A DNA stretch of 20,087 bases, from assembly GCA_946482075.1 (NCBI GenBank), contig CAMLQG010000065.1:1-20087 (forward strand), read 5' to 3'. Below the pieces are notes generated by a model. The model was given only the letters and a program-made list of their open reading frames with translations, was not told the origin of the DNA and did no database searches. Source of the stretch: an uncultured Erythrobacteraceae bacterium. GTDB lineage: Bacteria; Pseudomonadota; Alphaproteobacteria; Sphingomonadales; Sphingomonadaceae. The position numbers were made by a program, and so were the translations under genes. The stretch's first letter is position 1, and the number at the start of each line of letters is the position of its first letter. Positions 1-6,800 of the stretch are shown here, one piece after another.

Positions 1-395
1 AGCGCGCTATCGCTGGGCTGGCGGGTGATCGAGCGAACCCGCCCGCGCCACAGGCGGAAGGAAATCGGGCCGTCCACCGCGCAAATCCACAGTTCCTGCG
101 GTGTGACCTTCCGTGGGGTAGGTGTCACCCCGGAGCGGAGAGCGAGGATCGCATCCCAGGCATGGACGAAGCTTTCGGCACCAGTCTTGCGGCGCAGGCG
201 ATAGGCCGTCTCGCGCGCCATCCCGGCGCGGCGCGCAGCGGTGGAAACTGAGCCGGTTTCCGCCAGCGCGGCGATAAACCGGGCCTGGCGCAAAGGCGTC
301 CAGCCGTCGCGCCGGTTGCGGACAGGAACGGGGGTGAATTGGGGTATCCGCTTGTAGGCGGGCCAGCGGGCGGGGCGTTTGCGTGAGCGCTTCAT
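1..395 (-). CDS. Small HTH-like hypothetical protein, 3' end cut by window edge
   Basis: The reverse strand reads open from an ATG at 395 to the window edge, giving about 131 codons without a stop. The protein starts MKRSRKRPARWPAYKRIPQF and is very basic at its N-terminus. Residues about 33-75 (the stretch containing RQARFIAALAETGSVSTAA, then RRAGMARETAYRLRRK) look like a helix-turn-helix: a helix, an alanine-rich turn around SVSTAARRAGM, and a basic recognition helix. This pattern is common in small sphingomonad proteins annotated only as hypothetical or LysR-like HTH. A DNA-binding regulatory role is inference. The C-terminus is missing, so domain content beyond the HTH is unknown. The next gene on the same strand, the Cdc48-like ATPase, lies upstream across a strong inverted repeat, so joint transcription is doubtful. 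Confidence 0.7.
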   Translation of the reverse strand, partial: MKRSRKRPARWPAYKRIPQFTPVPVRNRRDGWTPLRQARFIAALAETGSVSTAARRAGMARETAYRLRRKTGAESFVHAWDAILALRSGVTPTPRKVTPQELWICAVDGPISFRLWRGRVRSITRQPSDSA

Positions 396-460
396 CCGGC
401 AGGTTAAGGCAGATTCCGCGCGTGTAGGAAAATGGTTTTTAGGGGTGCGGAAACCCCACA

Positions 461-550
461 CCCGTTCGTCCTGAGCTTGTCGAAGGACCGCTTTTCTTTT
501 TCTGTCGCTGAAGAGAAGGACGGTCCTTCGACAAGCTCAGGACGAACGGG
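461..550. repeat. Perfect 30-bp inverted repeat (sphingomonad intergenic repeat, family A)
   Basis: Bases 461-490 (starting CCCGTTCGTCCTGAGC) are the exact reverse complement of 521-550, separated by a 30-base spacer. The arm sequence, with its CTGAGCTTGTCGAAGGACC core, is a familiar dispersed intergenic repeat of sphingomonads. It lies 39 bases beyond the stop of the Cdc48-like gene, so as RNA it could fold into a long hairpin that ends or protects that transcript. No U-run follows it. Small ORFs that read through both arms are not real genes. Confidence 0.85.
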
Positions 551-589
551 CGGAGGGGCCTGCTCGTGCTTCGACGGACAGGCCCCCGA

Positions 590-2899
590 TCAATCGTGCT
601 TCTTTTCCCGCGTCGGCTCAACCATGCCTTCGTAGATGAAGCCGATCGGATGAACCTCGGCGGCGCGCTTCTTCAGTTCGCCTTTCATCTTCGAATATTC
701 GTCCTCCATCTGCGGTGTGACGGTGGCGCGCGAATCCTTGAGCGCCTCGGCGAAATCCTCGCCCGTCACCTGGTCGGTCTGCTCGCCTCCACGGCGGATG
801 GCGATCAGGCCCGCGCGGCGCACCACATCTTCCAGATCCGCGCCGGTGAACCGTTCGGTCTCGGCGGCGATCCTGGCAAGATCGACATCGCCCGCCAGCG
901 GCATCTTGCGCGTATGGATCTTGAGGATGTGCTCGCGTCCGCCCTCATCCGGCGTGCCGACATAGACCAGCTCGTCGAAGCGGCCGGGCCGCAGCAGCGC
1001 GGGGTCGACCAGCGTCGGCCGGTTGGTGGCCCCGATCACGACGACCGACTGCAGTTCCTCCAGCCCGTCCATCTCGGCGAGAATCGTGTTGACCACGCGC
1101 GCCGTCACCTGCGGTTCGGCAGTGCCGGAACCGCGCGCAGGCACGAGGCTGTCGATCTCGTCGATGAAGACGACGCAGGGTGCGACCTGGCGGGCTCGGG
1201 CGAACAGCCTGGAGATCTGCTGCTCGCTCTCGCCATACCATTTGCTCAGCAGGTCGGAGCTCTTGATCGAGATGAAATTGGCTTCCGCCTCCTTCGCCAC
1301 GGCCTTGGCCAGCAGGGTCTTGCCGGTGCCCGGAGGACCATAGAGCAGGAAGCCCTTGGCCGGGCGGATGCCGAGCCTGCGGAACGCGTCGGGATTGCGC
1401 AACGGCAGTTCGACACCTTCCTTGAGCTTGTCCTGCGCTTCGCCCAGTCCGCCGATGTCGGACCAGCCGACATTGGGCTCCTGCACCATGACTTCGCGCA
1501 TCGCGCTCGGCTGCACCCGTTTCAGCGCGGCGAGGAAATCCTCGCGCGTGACACGCAGATCGTCCAGCACTTCGGGCGGGATCGTCTGCGCTTCGAGATC
1601 GAGCAGCGGCATGATCCGCCGCACCGCCTCGATCGCGGCTTCGCGCGCGAGTGCCGCGATATCCGCGCCGACGAAGCCATGCGTGGTGCGGGCAAGCTCG
1701 GTCAGGTCCACCCCATCACCCAGCGGCATGCCGCGGGTGTGGATCGCCAGGATCTCTCGCCGGCCGCTTTCATCCGGCACGCCGATGATGATCTCGCGGT
1801 CGAACCGGCCAGGCCGGCGCAGCGCCTCGTCGATCGCGTCGGGCCGGTTGGTGGCGGCGATGACGACCAGATTGGTGCGGGCTTCCAGCCCGTCCATCAG
1901 CGTCAGCAGCTGGGCGACCAGCCGCTTCTCCGCTTCGCCATGGACCTCCGTGCGCTTGGGCGCGATCGAATCGATCTCGTCGATGAAGATGATCGCGGGC
2001 GCGACACGGGTCGCTTCCTCGAACACTTCGCGCAGCCGTTTCTCGCTCTCGCCATAGGCGGAGCCCATGATCTCGGGCCCGTTGATGGTGAAGAACTCGG
2101 CATCGCTTTCATTGGCGACGGCCTGGGCCAGCCGCGTCTTGCCGGTGCCTGGCGGGCCGTGCAGCAGCACGCCCTTGGGCGGATCGACGCCGAGGCGCGT
2201 GAACAGTTCGGGATAGCGCAACGGCAGCTCGACCATCTCGCGCAGCTGGCGGATCGTCTCGCCCATTCCGCCGACATCGTCATAATTGACGATCGCCCGG
2301 GCATCGCGCGCTTCCTCGAACTCCTCGCGCAGTTCCACCTCGGTGTTCTCGTCGATATGGACGATGCCCTTGGGCGCGGTGGAGACGACCTGTAAACGGA
2401 TCTGGGTCAGCGCATAGGCGGGCGCATTGAACATGCGGCGCACTTCGGGCGGCATGTCGGTGACCGGCTGCTGCCCGGTGGTGGCGACGAGATCGCCGGC
2501 GACCAAAGGCTTGCCGAAGAAATTGCGCTTCAAGGCATGCGAAGGGCCCTGCAGCCGCATCTCGCGCTGGGCGGGCGCGAAGACGACACGCGTGGCGGGG
2601 CGGGATTCAGCCTTGCGGATCGTGACATGTTCGCCCGATCCGGTCCCGGCATTGCCGCGCTGGAGACCGTCCAGCCGCACCACGTCGAGTGACTGGTCTT
2701 CGGCATAGGCAGGAACGGCCAGCGCCGCGGTGACGCGCTTGCCTTCGATCTCGACGACATCGCCTTCGGCTATGCCGAGCGCGGCAAAGGCGGATTTCGG
2801 CATGCGGGCGATGCCCTGACCGCTTTCTTCCTGCCGTGCCGCTGCGACCTGGAGGCGAATGGTCCGCTCCTTGACGTTCGCCTCACCCACATCTGCCAT
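590..2899 (-). CDS. Cdc48/p97/VAT-family AAA+ ATPase (double ring)
   Basis: This 769-residue protein has the full Cdc48 layout. An N-terminal double-psi barrel region (about 5-90) is followed by a second N-subdomain (about 100-190) and two AAA+ modules. D1 has Walker A GPPGTGKT at 248-255, Walker B IIFIDE at 303-308 and RRPGRFD at 361-367. D2 has Walker A at 521-528, Walker B VVFIDE at 576-581 and LRPGRFD near 636-642. The D2 pore loop has the aromatic pair in KWYGE (553-557), and D1 has AYGE. Family members are hexameric unfoldases that extract or unfold proteins using ATP. In archaea and eukaryotes they work with proteasomes or ubiquitin adaptors, while bacterial partners are unknown. Both ATPase sites look intact. 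The start at 2899 has GGGAGT about six bases upstream. It is apparently monocistronic, with the long inverted repeat at 461-550 after it. Confidence 0.95.
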   Translation of the reverse strand: MADVGEANVKERTIRLQVAAARQEESGQGIARMPKSAFAALGIAEGDVVEIEGKRVTAALAVPAYAEDQSLDVVRLDGLQRGNAGTGSGEHVTIRKAESRPATRVVFAPAQREMRLQGPSHALKRNFFGKPLVAGDLVATTGQQPVTDMPPEVRRMFNAPAYALTQIRLQVVSTAPKGIVHIDENTEVELREEFEEARDARAIVNYDDVGGMGETIRQLREMVELPLRYPELFTRLGVDPPKGVLLHGPPGTGKTRLAQAVANESDAEFFTINGPEIMGSAYGESEKRLREVFEEATRVAPAIIFIDEIDSIAPKRTEVHGEAEKRLVAQLLTLMDGLEARTNLVVIAATNRPDAIDEALRRPGRFDREIIIGVPDESGRREILAIHTRGMPLGDGVDLTELARTTHGFVGADIAALAREAAIEAVRRIMPLLDLEAQTIPPEVLDDLRVTREDFLAALKRVQPSAMREVMVQEPNVGWSDIGGLGEAQDKLKEGVELPLRNPDAFRRLGIRPAKGFLLYGPPGTGKTLLAKAVAKEAEANFISIKSSDLLSKWYGESEQQISRLFARARQVAPCVVFIDEIDSLVPARGSGTAEPQVTARVVNTILAEMDGLEELQSVVVIGATNRPTLVDPALLRPGRFDELVYVGTPDEGGREHILKIHTRKMPLAGDVDLARIAAETERFTGADLEDVVRRAGLIAIRRGGEQTDQVTGEDFAEALKDSRATVTPQMEDEYSKMKGELKKRAAEVHPIGFIYEGMVEPTREKKHD

Positions 2900-3045
2900 A
2901 ATGCTACTCCCGGACCGCCCAAACGAGCCTGTCCGGTTTAGCTAAGAGCGCAGGGGCGGGATTGCAAACCGGGAACGTGCAGGGGGCTGATCGACGAAAC
3001 ACATGTGCGGACGACTTGATCCGATCGGACGGACAAAGAGCGATG

Positions 3046-3074
3046 AAAAAAAGCCCGGTCGTTGCCGACCGGGC
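3046..3074 (-). terminator. Rho-independent terminator of the candidate sRNA
   Basis: On the reverse strand GCCCGGTCG, loop GCAA and CGACCGGGC form a perfect 9-bp stem (3053-3061 with 3066-3074), followed at once by TTTTTTT (3046-3052). This is a textbook intrinsic terminator in the minus direction. No protein gene ends just before it: the upstream stretch to 3401 is non-coding on this strand. That is the main argument for a short RNA gene here. Confidence 0.85.
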
Positions 3075-3108
3075 CTTGGAAGTTTTGGGAGAGGATGCCT
3101 GAAAGGCA
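3046..3108 (-). ncRNA. Candidate small RNA (suhB/mmgR-like architecture)
   Basis: On the reverse strand a promoter-like TTGCGA-17-CATAAG (3137-3142 and 3114-3119) is followed about six bases later by a predicted transcript of roughly 63 bases. The transcript has three parts: a 5' hairpin TGCCT-TTC-AGGCA (3096-3108), a single strand containing TCCTCTCCC (3087-3095, partly anti-Shine-Dalgarno), and a 9-bp GC-rich terminator hairpin with seven U's (3046-3074). No convincing ORF fits this unit. Two-hairpin RNAs of 60-80 nt with an exposed pyrimidine stretch are typical of short alphaproteobacterial sRNAs such as suhB/mmgR. Membership of that family is inferred from memory of its layout, not a computed match. 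Confidence 0.5.
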
Positions 3109-3113
3109 GGTTC

Positions 3114-3142
3114 CTTATGACCCCAGGCGGATTTTTTCGCAA
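3114..3142 (-). promoter_or_regulatory. Candidate promoter of the small RNA
   Basis: TTGCGA (3137-3142) and CATAAG (3114-3119) on the reverse strand are separated by 17 bases and match the sigma-70 consensus at 4 of 6 positions each. The -35 lies in a perfect 7-bp inverted repeat TTTTCGC-AAGT-GCGAAAA (3134-3151). A second palindrome, CATCAT-TTT-ATGATG (3152-3166), lies just upstream. Both are operator-like. Confidence 0.45.
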
Positions 3143-3273
3143 GTGCGAAAACATCATTTTATGATGATTTTTTTGCAACTTTGCGCAATATCATGACAGA
3201 TAAGGGGAAATTTATGCTTTCTGCGCCAACCGCCGTAAAATTCTTTTCGCGCCTGCACCAAAAATCAGTGACT

Positions 3274-3287
3274 TATATTGCATCGCA
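3274..3287 (+). promoter_or_regulatory. -10-like hexamer fused to a TGC-N3-GCA palindrome, upstream of scoA
   Basis: TATATTGCATCGCA combines a -10-like TATATT (5 of 6 to consensus) with TGCATCGCA starting on its last base. No good -35 lies 16-18 bases upstream. The same arrangement, identical at 11 of 14 bases, occurs on the opposite strand ahead of the PHB depolymerase (10250-10263). A repressor bound to the palindrome would cover the -10. Transcription would start near 3286, about 115 bases before the scoA start codon. Confidence 0.4.
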
Positions 3288-3341
3288 ACAAAGTTGCGCG
3301 GGGTCGCTGCCGGCGTGACAGCGCCCTCTGGACGGTTTATG

Positions 3342-3370
3342 TGCATTGCACCATAGGTTTTTGCACTGCG
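3342..3370 (+). promoter_or_regulatory. Two further TGC-N3-GC(A/G) sites ahead of scoA
   Basis: TGCATTGCA (3342-3350) and TGCACTGCG (3362-3370) have centres exactly 20 bases apart, close to two helical turns, and end 21 bases before the scoA Shine-Dalgarno. They resemble the TGC-rich palindromes reported for PhaR-type PHB regulators. Binding by PhaR is inference, since no regulator gene is in the window. Confidence 0.35.
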
Positions 3371-3401
3371 GCTCGAAAAGCCCGGCTTGAAGGGAGGCCC
3401 G

Positions 3402-4121
3402 ATGAAGAAACTCTTTCCCGACGCGCAATCGGCGCTCGACGGTCTGCTGTTCGACGGGATGCTGATCGCGGCGGGCGGCTTCGGCCTCTGCGGGATTCCC
3501 GAAAGATTGCTGGACGCGGTGCGCGACAGCAGGGTCCAGAACCTGACTTTCGCCAGCAACAATGCCGGGATCGACAATGAAGGCATCGGCAAGCTGCTGC
3601 GCACCCGCCAGGTGAAGAAGATGATCGCCTCCTATGTGGGCGAGAACAAGGAATTCGAGCGGCAATATCTCTCGGGCGAGCTCGAGGTGGAATTCTCCCC
3701 GCAAGGGACGCTGGCGGAACGGATGCGCGCCGGCGGCGCCGGCATTCCCGGCTTCTACACCAAGACCGGCGTCGGCACGCTGGTGGCCGAAGGCAAGGAA
3801 GTGAAGGCGCTCGAAGGCCGCAACGGGTCGGAGGACTTCATCCTCGAGCGTGGCATCTTCGCCGATCTCAGCCTGGTGAAGGCCTGGAAGGCCGATGAGA
3901 CCGGCAATATCGTCTTCCGCAAGACCGCCCGCAACTTCAACATTCCCGCCGCCACCTGCGGCAAGGTCTGCGTGGTCGAAGTGGAAGAGATCGTGCCGAC
4001 CGGCAGCCTCGATCCCGACGCGATCCACCTGCCCGGCGTCTATGTCCAGCGGATGATCGTGGGGGCGCCCTACGACAAGAAGATCGAATTCGTGACCACT
4101 CGCAAGAGGGAGGCCGCCTGA
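3402..4121 (+). CDS. scoA: 3-oxoacid (succinyl-CoA:acetoacetate) CoA-transferase subunit A
   Basis: Subunit A of the two-subunit 3-oxoacid CoA-transferase, which moves CoA between succinyl-CoA and acetoacetate in the cytoplasm. That lets the cell use acetoacetate from PHB, fatty acids or ketogenic compounds. The 239-residue product carries the glycine-rich [12 protein letters not shown] segment (residues 23-34) typical of this subunit. It also has the conserved later blocks around [15 protein letters not shown] and FRKTARNFN. An upstream in-frame ATG at 3387 exists, but AGGGAGG (3391-3397) sits five bases before the ATG at 3402, which also gives the family's usual length. Its TGA shares one base with the ATG of subunit B, so the two are translationally coupled. 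Several TGC-N3-GCA sites lie upstream. Acetoacetate is the likely substrate, but a related 3-oxoacid cannot be excluded. Confidence 0.95.
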   Translation: MKKLFPDAQSALDGLLFDGMLIAAGGFGLCGIPERLLDAVRDSRVQNLTFASNNAGIDNEGIGKLLRTRQVKKMIASYVGENKEFERQYLSGELEVEFSPQGTLAERMRAGGAGIPGFYTKTGVGTLVAEGKEVKALEGRNGSEDFILERGIFADLSLVKAWKADETGNIVFRKTARNFNIPAATCGKVCVVEVEEIVPTGSLDPDAIHLPGVYVQRMIVGAPYDKKIEFVTTRKREAA

Positions 4122-4774
4122 TGGCTACTGTCGAGACCAAGGGCTGGACCCGCGACGAGATGGCGGCCCGCGCCGCGCGCGAACTGCAGGACGGGTTCTA
4201 CGTCAATCTCGGCATCGGCATCCCGACACTGGTGGCGAACCATATCCCGGAAGGGATGGAGGTCACGCTCCAGTCCGAGAACGGCATGATGGGCATCGGT
4301 CCCTTTCCCTATGAAGGCGAGGAAGACGCCGATCTCGTCAATGCCGGCAAGCAGACGATCAGCGAACTGCCCAACACCGCCTATTTCGACAGCGCGCAGA
4401 GCTTCGCGATGATCCGCGGCGGGCATATCGACCTGACCGTGCTGGGCGCGATGGAAGTGGCCGAGAATGGCGACATCGCCAACTGGATGATCCCCGGCAA
4501 GATGATCAAGGGCATGGGCGGCGCGATGGATCTCGTTGCCGGGGTGAAGAAGATCATCGTGGTGATGGAGCACACCAGCAAGAACGGCGATCCGAAGTTC
4601 ATCCCGGCCTGCACGCTGCCGCTCACGGGCCGCAACGTGGTCGACATGATCATCACCGACCTCGCCGTGTTCCAGCGGCCGGACCACGATTCCCCCTTCC
4701 GCCTGATCGAGACCGCACCCGGCGTGACGGCCGAGGAAGTTGCCGCCAGGACGACGGCGAAATACATCGCCTGA
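4121..4774 (+). CDS. scoB: 3-oxoacid CoA-transferase subunit B (catalytic)
   Basis: Catalytic partner of the preceding gene, 217 residues. The QSENG motif (residues 51-55) carries Glu53, the glutamate that forms the glutamyl-CoA thioester intermediate in this family. [15 protein letters not shown] (29-43) and the [12 protein letters not shown] block are further family signatures. The start codon overlaps the stop of subunit A by one base (TGATG), which supports equimolar synthesis. Sixteen bases after the stop comes a paired inverted repeat (4790-4890) that probably separates this operon from the CaiB-family gene downstream. Confidence 0.95.
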   Translation: MATVETKGWTRDEMAARAARELQDGFYVNLGIGIPTLVANHIPEGMEVTLQSENGMMGIGPFPYEGEEDADLVNAGKQTISELPNTAYFDSAQSFAMIRGGHIDLTVLGAMEVAENGDIANWMIPGKMIKGMGGAMDLVAGVKKIIVVMEHTSKNGDPKFIPACTLPLTGRNVVDMIITDLAVFQRPDHDSPFRLIETAPGVTAEEVAARTTAKYIA

Positions 4775-4789
4775 CGATTTCCCGTATCC

Positions 4790-4890
4790 TCGTCATTCCC
4801 GCGAAAGCGGGAATCCATCTGCATCGTTCGGATGGGAATGACGCTGGATTGCAGGTCGGAAATGGATTCCCGCTTTCGCGGGAATGACGA
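4790..4890. repeat. Paired inverted repeat with internal hairpins (family B, locus 1)
   Basis: Bases 4790-4818 and 4862-4890 are perfect reverse complements over 29 bp. Each arm contains its own palindrome TTCCCGCGAAAGCGGGAA, a 7-bp stem closed by a GAAA-type tetraloop. A 43-base spacer separates the arms. The same 22-base core recurs twice at 15469-15570, making four copies in the window. The layout is REP/BIME-like. Here it lies between scoB and the CaiB-family gene and could fold as one long or two short hairpins. Confidence 0.85.
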
Positions 4891-4917
4891 CGCGCAAGAG
4901 AGCGCAAACCAGATCGC

Positions 4918-4945
4918 TCGACACGGGCAGATATTTTTCCCTAAT
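4918..4945 (+). promoter_or_regulatory. Possible promoter of the CaiB-family gene
   Basis: TCGACA (4918-4923, 5 of 6 to the -35 consensus) and CCTAAT (4940-4945, 4 of 6) are separated by 16 bases and end about 30 bases before the chosen ATG. This fits a separate promoter after the repeat barrier, but the match is modest. Confidence 0.25.
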
Positions 4946-4976
4946 CAGCGGTTCCAGTGCAGCCAGTTGTGGAACC

Positions 4977-6140
4977 ATGGAAAAGAACACCGGACCGAAC
5001 ACCCCGCTCGCCGGGCTGAAAGTGGTGGAACTCGCCCGCGTGCTCGCCGGCCCCTTCGCCGCGCAGACGCTGGCCGATCTCGGCGCGGAAGTGATCAAGG
5101 TCGAAAGTCCGGACGGCGACGACACCCGCAAATGGGGCCCGCCCTGGATCGATCGGGAAGACGGGTCGCGCGAGGCCGCCTATTATCATGCCTGCAATCG
5201 CGGCAAGCAGGGCGTGGTCGCGGATTTCCGCAATCCGCAGGATCTCGCTTTCGTGACGCGCCTGTGCTTGCAAGCCGATGTCGTGATCGAGAATTTCAAG
5301 ACCGGCACGCTCGCCCGCTTCGGGCTCGACTACGCCAGCCTCTCCGAAGCCAATCCCCGCCTGGTCTATTGCTCGATCACCGGCTTCGGCCACACCGGCC
5401 CCTATGCCGCGCGGCCCGGCTACGATTTCGTGGTCCAGGGGATGAGCGGCTTCATGGGGCTGACCGGCGTACCCGATGGCGAGCCGATGAAGATGGGCCT
5501 CTCGATCTCCGATCTCGCCTGCGGGCTCTATTCGGTGATCGCGATCCAGTCCGCGCTGATGATGCGGACCCGCACCGGGCGCGGCCAGCATATCGACATG
5601 GCGCTGCTCGACTGTTCGGTGGCGCTGCTGGCGAACCAGGCGATGTTCCGCCTCGCCAGCGGGGAGGACCCGCCCCGCATGGGCAATGCGCACGCCACCG
5701 TCGCCCCTTATCAGGTGTTCGAGCTGGCGGACGGCCATTTCATCATCGCGACCGGCAATAGCGAGCAGTTCCGCAAGCTTTGTCGGATCCTGGGGCGCGA
5801 CGATCTGGCGGACGACCCCAGGCTCCAGACCAATGAAGGCCGCCTGACCTGTCGGGACTGGATGAACGGCGAGATCGGGCACGAACTGAAACGCTTCACG
5901 CGTGCGGAAATGACCGCATCGTGCGAAGCGCAGGGCGTCCCGGTGGGGCCGATCAACCGCATCGGCGAAGTGTTCGCCGATCCCCAGGTGCAGGCGCGCG
6001 GCCTTCTGCTCGACCTGCCGGGCGGCATTCCCGGCCTGCGCAGCCCGTTCAACTTTTCCGAGGCCGCGCTGGCACTTGGCAGCGCATCGCCGATGCACGG
6101 CGAACATGACGCGCTGTTGCGCGAAGCGGGACAAGATTGA
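4977..6140 (+). CDS. CaiB/BaiF family (class III) CoA-transferase
   Basis: A 387-residue class III CoA-transferase, the family of formyl-CoA, carnitine, benzylsuccinate and glutarate/hydroxymethylglutarate CoA-transferases. The N-terminal PLAGLKVVELARVLAGPFA, then TLADLGAEVIKVE and GDDTRKWGPPW, are diagnostic. RPGYDFVVQGMSG holds the catalytic aspartate, Asp150, which forms an aspartyl-CoA intermediate. Length is normal for the family. The frame is open upstream to 4884, but those codons run through the repeat, so the ATG at 4977 (MEKNTGPNTPLAG) is preferred although its Shine-Dalgarno (GGAA) is weak. The substrate cannot be read from sequence. Succinyl-CoA:dicarboxylate transfer (glutarate-type) is a reasonable guess given the SCOT genes next door, but it is not shown. 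Confidence 0.92.
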   Translation: MEKNTGPNTPLAGLKVVELARVLAGPFAAQTLADLGAEVIKVESPDGDDTRKWGPPWIDREDGSREAAYYHACNRGKQGVVADFRNPQDLAFVTRLCLQADVVIENFKTGTLARFGLDYASLSEANPRLVYCSITGFGHTGPYAARPGYDFVVQGMSGFMGLTGVPDGEPMKMGLSISDLACGLYSVIAIQSALMMRTRTGRGQHIDMALLDCSVALLANQAMFRLASGEDPPRMGNAHATVAPYQVFELADGHFIIATGNSEQFRKLCRILGRDDLADDPRLQTNEGRLTCRDWMNGEIGHELKRFTRAEMTASCEAQGVPVGPINRIGEVFADPQVQARGLLLDLPGGIPGLRSPFNFSEAALALGSASPMHGEHDALLREAGQD

Positions 6141-6206
6141 ACGCATGACAAGCGGGTTTCGCCTCGCCACATTCGCGTCCGCAACGACTCACGAAAGGAC
6201 GAGGAT

Positions 6207-6755
6207 ATGAGCACTCCGCTTCCCGATATCGCGCTGACCCGCAATGATGGCAGCGCCGACAGCCTGGCGGCGCATCGCGGCAATGTGCTGCTGGTGGTCA
6301 ACACCGCATCCAAATGCGGCCTGACCCCGCAATATGAAGGTCTGGAAGCGCTGCAGGCGAAATATGCCGGGCAGGGCTTCGAAGTGCTGGGCTTTCCCGC
6401 CAATGATTTCGGCGCGCAGGAACCGGGCACCGACAGCGAGATCCAGGAATTCTGCCAGCTCAACTATAATGTCAGCTTCCCGCTGTTCCAGAAGAACAGC
6501 GTGGTGGGCGCCGACAAGCAGCCGCTCTATGCCGAACTGACCAAGGCGGCGCCGGACAAGCGCGGCGATGCGGCGGGCTTCCGCAGCATGCTGGAAGGCC
6601 ATGGGCTGACTCCCAATCCCGATCCCGAAGTGCTGTGGAACTTCGAGAAGTTCCTGATCAACAAGGATGGCAGCGTGGCCGCCCGCTTCGCTCCCAACGT
6701 GGCGCCGGACGATGCGGAGCTGGTCGCGGAAATCGAGAAGGCGCTGACAGCTTGA
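6207..6755 (+). CDS. gpx: Glutathione peroxidase family protein (two-Cys type)
   Basis: A 182-residue thiol peroxidase of the GPx family that reduces hydrogen peroxide and organic or lipid hydroperoxides in the cytoplasm. The peroxidatic residue is Cys37 in NTASKCGLTPQYEGLE. The rest of the tetrad is Gln71 (FGAQEPG), Trp144 and Asn145 (LWNFEKFL). Cys83 in EFCQLNYNVSFPLF matches the resolving cysteine of the yeast Gpx3 type (known from that family). The protein is therefore probably thioredoxin-dependent despite its name, and it uses Cys rather than selenocysteine. The ATG at 6207 is preceded by AAGGACGAGG. It ends in front of a bidirectional hairpin shared with the convergent membrane-protein gene. 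Confidence 0.95.
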   Translation: MSTPLPDIALTRNDGSADSLAAHRGNVLLVVNTASKCGLTPQYEGLEALQAKYAGQGFEVLGFPANDFGAQEPGTDSEIQEFCQLNYNVSFPLFQKNSVVGADKQPLYAELTKAAPDKRGDAAGFRSMLEGHGLTPNPDPEVLWNFEKFLINKDGSVAARFAPNVAPDDAELVAEIEKALTA

Positions 6756-6761
6756 GCAAGC

Positions 6762-6791
6762 TTCTCCCCTCCCGCAAGCGGGAGGGGAGAA
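6762..6791. terminator. Bidirectional hairpin between convergent genes (also a dispersed repeat type)
   Basis: TTCTCCCCTCCCG, loop CAAG and CGGGAGGGGAGAA form a perfect 13-bp stem. It sits six bases after the gpx stop and nine bases beyond the stop of the convergent membrane-protein gene. There is no clear U-run on either side, so it may be an mRNA-end stabiliser rather than a strict intrinsic terminator. The C/G-rich hairpin is a common intergenic repeat type in alphaproteobacteria. Confidence 0.6.
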
Positions 6792-6800
6792 TACTAAGCA

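Noticed and set aside
432..635. Small ORFs on both strands around the first inverted repeat
   Set aside because: They are translations of the repeat arms (LSLSKDR-type peptides), which appear at every copy of this repeat in sphingomonads.
566..2395. Long plus-strand frame (609 codons) opposite the Cdc48-like gene
   Set aside because: It mirrors the real gene in GC-rich DNA, has no recognisable domain, and its start lies beside the inverted repeat.
2942..3178. Minus-strand ORF of 78 codons in the gap before scoA
   Set aside because: It reads straight through the intrinsic terminator, both palindromes and the sRNA promoter, has a low-complexity product, and lacks a convincing ribosome site.
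4832..5761. Plus-strand frame of 309 codons over the start of the CaiB-family gene
   Set aside because: Its product is arginine-rich shadow sequence, while the overlapping frame carries the class III CoA-transferase motifs.
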